From Brachionus plicatilis (taxonomy: Eukaryota; Rotifera; Eurotatoria; Ploima; Brachionidae), in assembly GCA_010279815.1 (NCBI GenBank), contig QEOQ01000303.1:1460770-1524769 (forward strand): 64,000 nt of DNA, given 5' to 3'. The position numbers and the translations under genes were made by a program. The notes under the pieces were generated by a model that saw only the letters and a list, made by a program, of their open reading frames with translations, did no database searches and was not told where the DNA came from. This document shows, one piece after another, positions 60,701-64,000 of the stretch (positions are counted from its first letter, which is position 1; the number at the start of each line of letters is the position of its first letter).

Positions 60701-63638
60701 TGAGAGAATTTGGTGTACAGACGCGCTAAATGATCATTTATTAATAGCAGCACTTTATTTAGATTTCCGTACTAAACATTTTATAAAATGTTCCGAAAGA
60801 CAGAAAAAACAATACAAACACATAGCTTAAGCATTCATCAGAAAGTTGGTGGAATATTTTCATTATGGGAATTAAACGTTAACGAAGTATCAAATTTGAA
60901 TAGACTAGGTCAACCTAAAAATTCATCAAATATCTTCATTTCTTGAATATGTTATTTGAATGAAATTTCATTCGAAAATCTATTTATTTGAATATTGCAT
61001 CGAATAACCATATTCGATTGCATCATAATTTGAAACTGTTTAATTGATTTTTAATTGATTTTTCAGGAATTAAAAAAAATTTTTTTCTGTAGGATGAAAA
61101 GTTTTATCGATTTTTGGAACTAATGAGCTTATGCCATACGGTTCAAATAGATTTGATCGACAAAACAAAATATCAAGCTTCCAGTCCGGACGAAATGTGC
61201 TTTATTGATTTTTTACACAATTTAGGAATAATATTTGAAGGAGATAAGAAAGAAAACTCGGATTCAGTCAATAAAACGCGAACTATTAATTTTCTATCTC
61301 AAAAAAAAAGCTACGAAATTAAGCAAATATTTGAATTCGACTCCACTCGCAAAAGAATGAGCATTATAGTAAAAAGCGATCAAGCGGGAAAATATCTTCT
61401 GTATTGTAAAGGAGCCGATTCGGCCGTTTTATCAAAATGCAACGTCGGTGACATAAAAACGTGTGAGGCACACATAAAAGATTTTGGATCTAAAGGATGG
61501 AGAACACTAGCGTTGGCATATAAACAATTGAGTCAACAAGAATATGAAGAATGTGAAAAAAAAATTTTTGAAGCTTATAATGACTTAGAAAATCGAAATG
61601 AGAAAATAGCTTTAGTTTACGATGAAATTGAATCAAATTTAATTCTAGTTGGAGCTACGGCGATTGAGGATAAGCTTCAAGAGGACGTAGCTGATACACT
61701 TAAATCTTTAAGGGAATCAGGCATTAAAATTTGGGTTTTGACCGGTGACAAAATTGAAACTGCAGTAAACATTTCAACATCATGTCAACATATTCCTCAA
61801 TCAGCAGAGAAGATCTTTCTAACGTCTATGATTGATATTGAAGAAATAAAAAAACACATTAATTTGTTTTTACAAAAGTAACTTCTTTATAAATTCTTTT
61901 TTTTTTCTAACCATAAAGACCTGATGATTAAACATTTAGAATAGAAAATAGTCAAATCAAAAATTTTGCATTAGTAGTAGATGGTCAAACATTAGGATTC
62001 ATCTTTCATAATGAATTAGAAGAAAGTTTTGCAAAGTTATGTTCTGGTTGTGATGCTGTTTTAGGCTGTCGATTATCACCAGCCCAGAAAGCCCAAGTCT
62101 TGAACTTAACAATTAATAATCTCCTTGTTTATTTGAAATTTGAAATTTCATTTTATAAGAAATAGTACAAATTAAATTTTTTTAGTTTCAATTATTTTTG
62201 ATTTTTTTTAAGAACAAAAAAACTTATAAACAAGGATAAAAAAAAATAAAAGATTTTAATTTTTGTTTTAAAGATAGTCAAATTAATAAAAAAAAGCAAA
62301 ACAAAACCCATAACTGCTGCAATAGGTGATGGAGCAAATGATGTTTCTATGATTCAAGAAGCTCATATTGGCTTTGGATTGTTTGGAAAAGAAGGTAATA
62401 ATGCGGCAAAATCAAGCGACTTTTGTTTTGCAAAATTTAAATTTCTCAAACGGATTCTTCTCTTTCATGGTTTTTTGTATTATACCCGATCTGCTGTCTT
62501 GGTTCAATACTTTTTCTATAAAAATGTTGCGTTTGTAATCTGCCAAGTTTATTTTGCTATCTGGAATGCCTTCTCTGGAACAGTATGTAGTTTATGAATA
62601 GTATTCTAAAATTTTGCAAAATTAAATTTTTTTCTAGACGTTATACAATTCAATAATTTTAACTTTTTACAATATAACTTTGACAGGAGCTCCTATTTTG
62701 TTTTATGGAGTCTTTGAGCAGACAGAATCCGAAAAAAATATAACCAGAAATCCAACAATTTACAAGTAAATTACAATTTTTTTTACAAAAAAAAATAGTT
62801 TCTTTTATTTTTTTAGGACAATTAAAAAAAATAAATCACTATCAGCATTTGAGTTTTTCAAGTGGAACCTTTTAGGATTGTGGCATTCATTGGTTGCGTA
62901 TTTTTTTTCATTTTTATTTATTAAAGATGATATTTCCTATCATTCTGACGGAAAAGTAAATATCAAAAATTTAATTCTGTTAATTGACTTAAAAATTTTT
63001 AATTATTTTTTAAATTTAAGATGTCAGGAATTATGCAATTCGGAGCCCTAATAATTATTTTAATTGACCTCATTGTCAATGCGAAATTAATTACTGAATG
63101 GCACTTTATCACTTGGTTCACTCTTTTTGGATATGTTTTGAGTATTTTGGGGTTTGTGATGACATGTCTTGTTCCTAATTCATTTATAATACCAGGATTT
63201 TTAACTGAAATAACTGAAGATCAGAATTTTTTCTGGATTTTTTATGATTTATTGAGTTGTGGATCAATTTGGTTCTTGATGATTTTAATAGTTGTAACTG
63301 CTATAATACCAGATATAATTATTAAAATAGTTGAAAATCTTCGGGTTTCAATATTTATATATATGGAAAAAGAAGGTAAATCAGGCAGTAGAAAATCTAA
63401 AATTTCAAAATCTCGAGTAGGAGAAGCAAATTATTTAAAATCAAGCAATGCTTTTGAATCTGGTCAAGAAGATTCAAAAAATAACGATTCAAAATTTTTT
63501 GAGAAAAAAACTTCAATTGAGAATAAGCCTTCAATTGAGAATCCAACTCAGAATGATGCAAAAGATGAAAAAGAAAAGTATTATAAAACAGTATTGACCG
63601 AAATTGATGGTGACGTCTTGTTCAATACATTAGTATAA
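57710..63638 (+). CDS. ATP11: P4-ATPase phospholipid flippase, ATP11 type, 12 exons recovered
   Basis: P4-ATPases flip phosphatidylserine and phosphatidylethanolamine to the cytosolic leaflet, usually with a CDC50 partner. Exons are 57710-57841, 57897-57986, 58040-58704, 58764-58902, 58959-59095, 59152-59365, 61093-61877, 61940-62096, 62274-62582, 62638-62765, 62817-62955 and 63021-63638. All phases join (1170 codons). Motifs in order are [22 protein letters not shown] (actuator), [21 protein letters not shown] with the phosphorylated Asp (59240-59254), [37 protein letters not shown] and GDGANDVSM (62325-62342), then the helices M5-M10. The N-terminal exon with the start codon is not certain. 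A 57-nt in-frame stretch (58124-58180) looks like an intron with a GTTTGT donor. The DCR-like C-terminal tail is Ser/Lys/Asn-rich. Confidence 0.93.
59506..59856. repeat. Foldback element, about 350 bp, in flippase intron
   Basis: Arms 59506-59605 and 59762-59856 are inverted copies of about 95 nt with few differences (TATTGTGAAATTCAAATAC, AAAAAAATACTGCAACATAC and their inverses). The terminus TATTGTGAAATTC resembles the GGCATTGTGAATTTT ends of other copies. It has no coding capacity. Confidence 0.75.
60715..60840 (+). pseudogene. Possible hAT transposase fragment
   Basis: In the long flippase intron a frame reads [20 protein letters not shown] followed by [11 protein letters not shown] and a stop. 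It resembles the block around the second catalytic acidic residue in hAT transposases (LAAxLDPRxK). The match is short and the surroundings are not readable as protein, so this is tentative. Confidence 0.35.
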
Positions 63639-64000
63639 ACTCAAGATAACTTTATTTTTTAAACTAAATTAATCATTTTTGAATTTGATTATTTATCTCA
63701 CATTAGATTTATGATTTAAGATGATTTCTTATAATTTTTTAATAAATTATTGAAAATTATTTCCAATTAATTGATATGATTCCATGAATTTTTTTTTTGA
63801 AAATTAAAAGTTTTGATAATAGGTTCACAAAATGAAAGACATTCTGAAAAAAAAGAAAACGAAGGATTAATTTATGATATTTTTTGTAATCAGCTAGGGA
63901 AGCTCGTTTATTCCGAACACTTCCTCTAAATCATCAATTAAGAAAAAAAAACAGTATTTCTTATATCAAAATTTCACAAAAATAAATCGAACATTTAACC
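63639..64000. other. Flippase 3' flank, no gene seen
   Basis: AATAAA at about 63740 may be the polyadenylation signal. The rest is A/T-rich, with nothing recognisable up to the window end. Confidence 0.45.

Noticed and set aside
1..64000. tRNA, rRNA or CRISPR arrays
   Set aside because: No cloverleaf-like segment, rRNA core or regularly spaced repeat array was seen; the tandem units found are transposon or microsatellite sequence.

Overview
This is an AT-rich window from an animal nuclear genome. It carries nine recognisable spliced or intronless protein genes plus one damaged gene, set in a dense background of decayed transposons. The gene set is metazoan (CASD1, B3GAT, CAB39/MO25, tetraspanin, TRAK/milton, STARD3, R3HDM4, DCUN1D, a P4-ATPase of the ATP11 type, a SIRT4-like sirtuin). 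Many introns are only 48-90 nt with GT...AG borders and A/T-rich interiors, while others reach 1.6-4.7 kb and are filled with repeats. Low GC, compact exons and degenerate LINEs fit a small invertebrate such as a monogonont rotifer (Brachionus-like). That placement is inference and not proven by the sequence. The genetic code is standard: TAA, TAG and TGA all end genes here.

Layout: 2392-9638 (+) CASD1 sialate O-acetyltransferase, 6 exons; 11613-12560 (-) B3GAT-type glucuronyltransferase, 2 exons; 14842-17559 (-) CAB39/MO25, 4 exons; 17.6-24.8 kb, a repeat region with Tc1/mariner and LINE remnants; 24836-25546 (+) intronless tetraspanin; 25997-36212 (+) TRAK/milton, 4 exons, with a 4.7-kb intron full of repeats; 36949-38084, a GC-rich palindromic hAT-type element with an 8-bp target duplication; 39462-41260 (-) STARD3, 8 exons; 41866-42270, a pogo-like transposase remnant; 43768-45031 (-) R3HDM4-like, 6 exons; 46.2-47.8 kb, three foldback elements in a row, one inserted into a LINE; 48066-49035 (-) DCUN1D, 3 exons, head-to-head with 49233-49790 (+) an LRAT/PLAAT-family gene; 49934-50691 (+) a SIRT4-like gene that lacks its NAD-binding motif; 51.7-55.2 kb, a graveyard of LINE fragments; 57710-63638 (+) a P4-ATPase flippase, 12 recovered exons.

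The genes are unrelated housekeeping or membrane-traffic genes and are not an operon or cluster. The unusual content is of two kinds. First, several proteins have lost a residue normally considered catalytic or diagnostic: CASD1 has Leu for the SGNH His, the LRAT-like protein has Asn for the first His, R3HDM4 has Tyr for the R3H His, and the sirtuin lacks its Rossmann motif. Second, there is a rich set of palindromic (foldback) non-autonomous elements, two of them with readable target-site duplications. All exon borders were derived by hand from splice signals, reading-frame continuity and remembered family motifs. No alignment was run.
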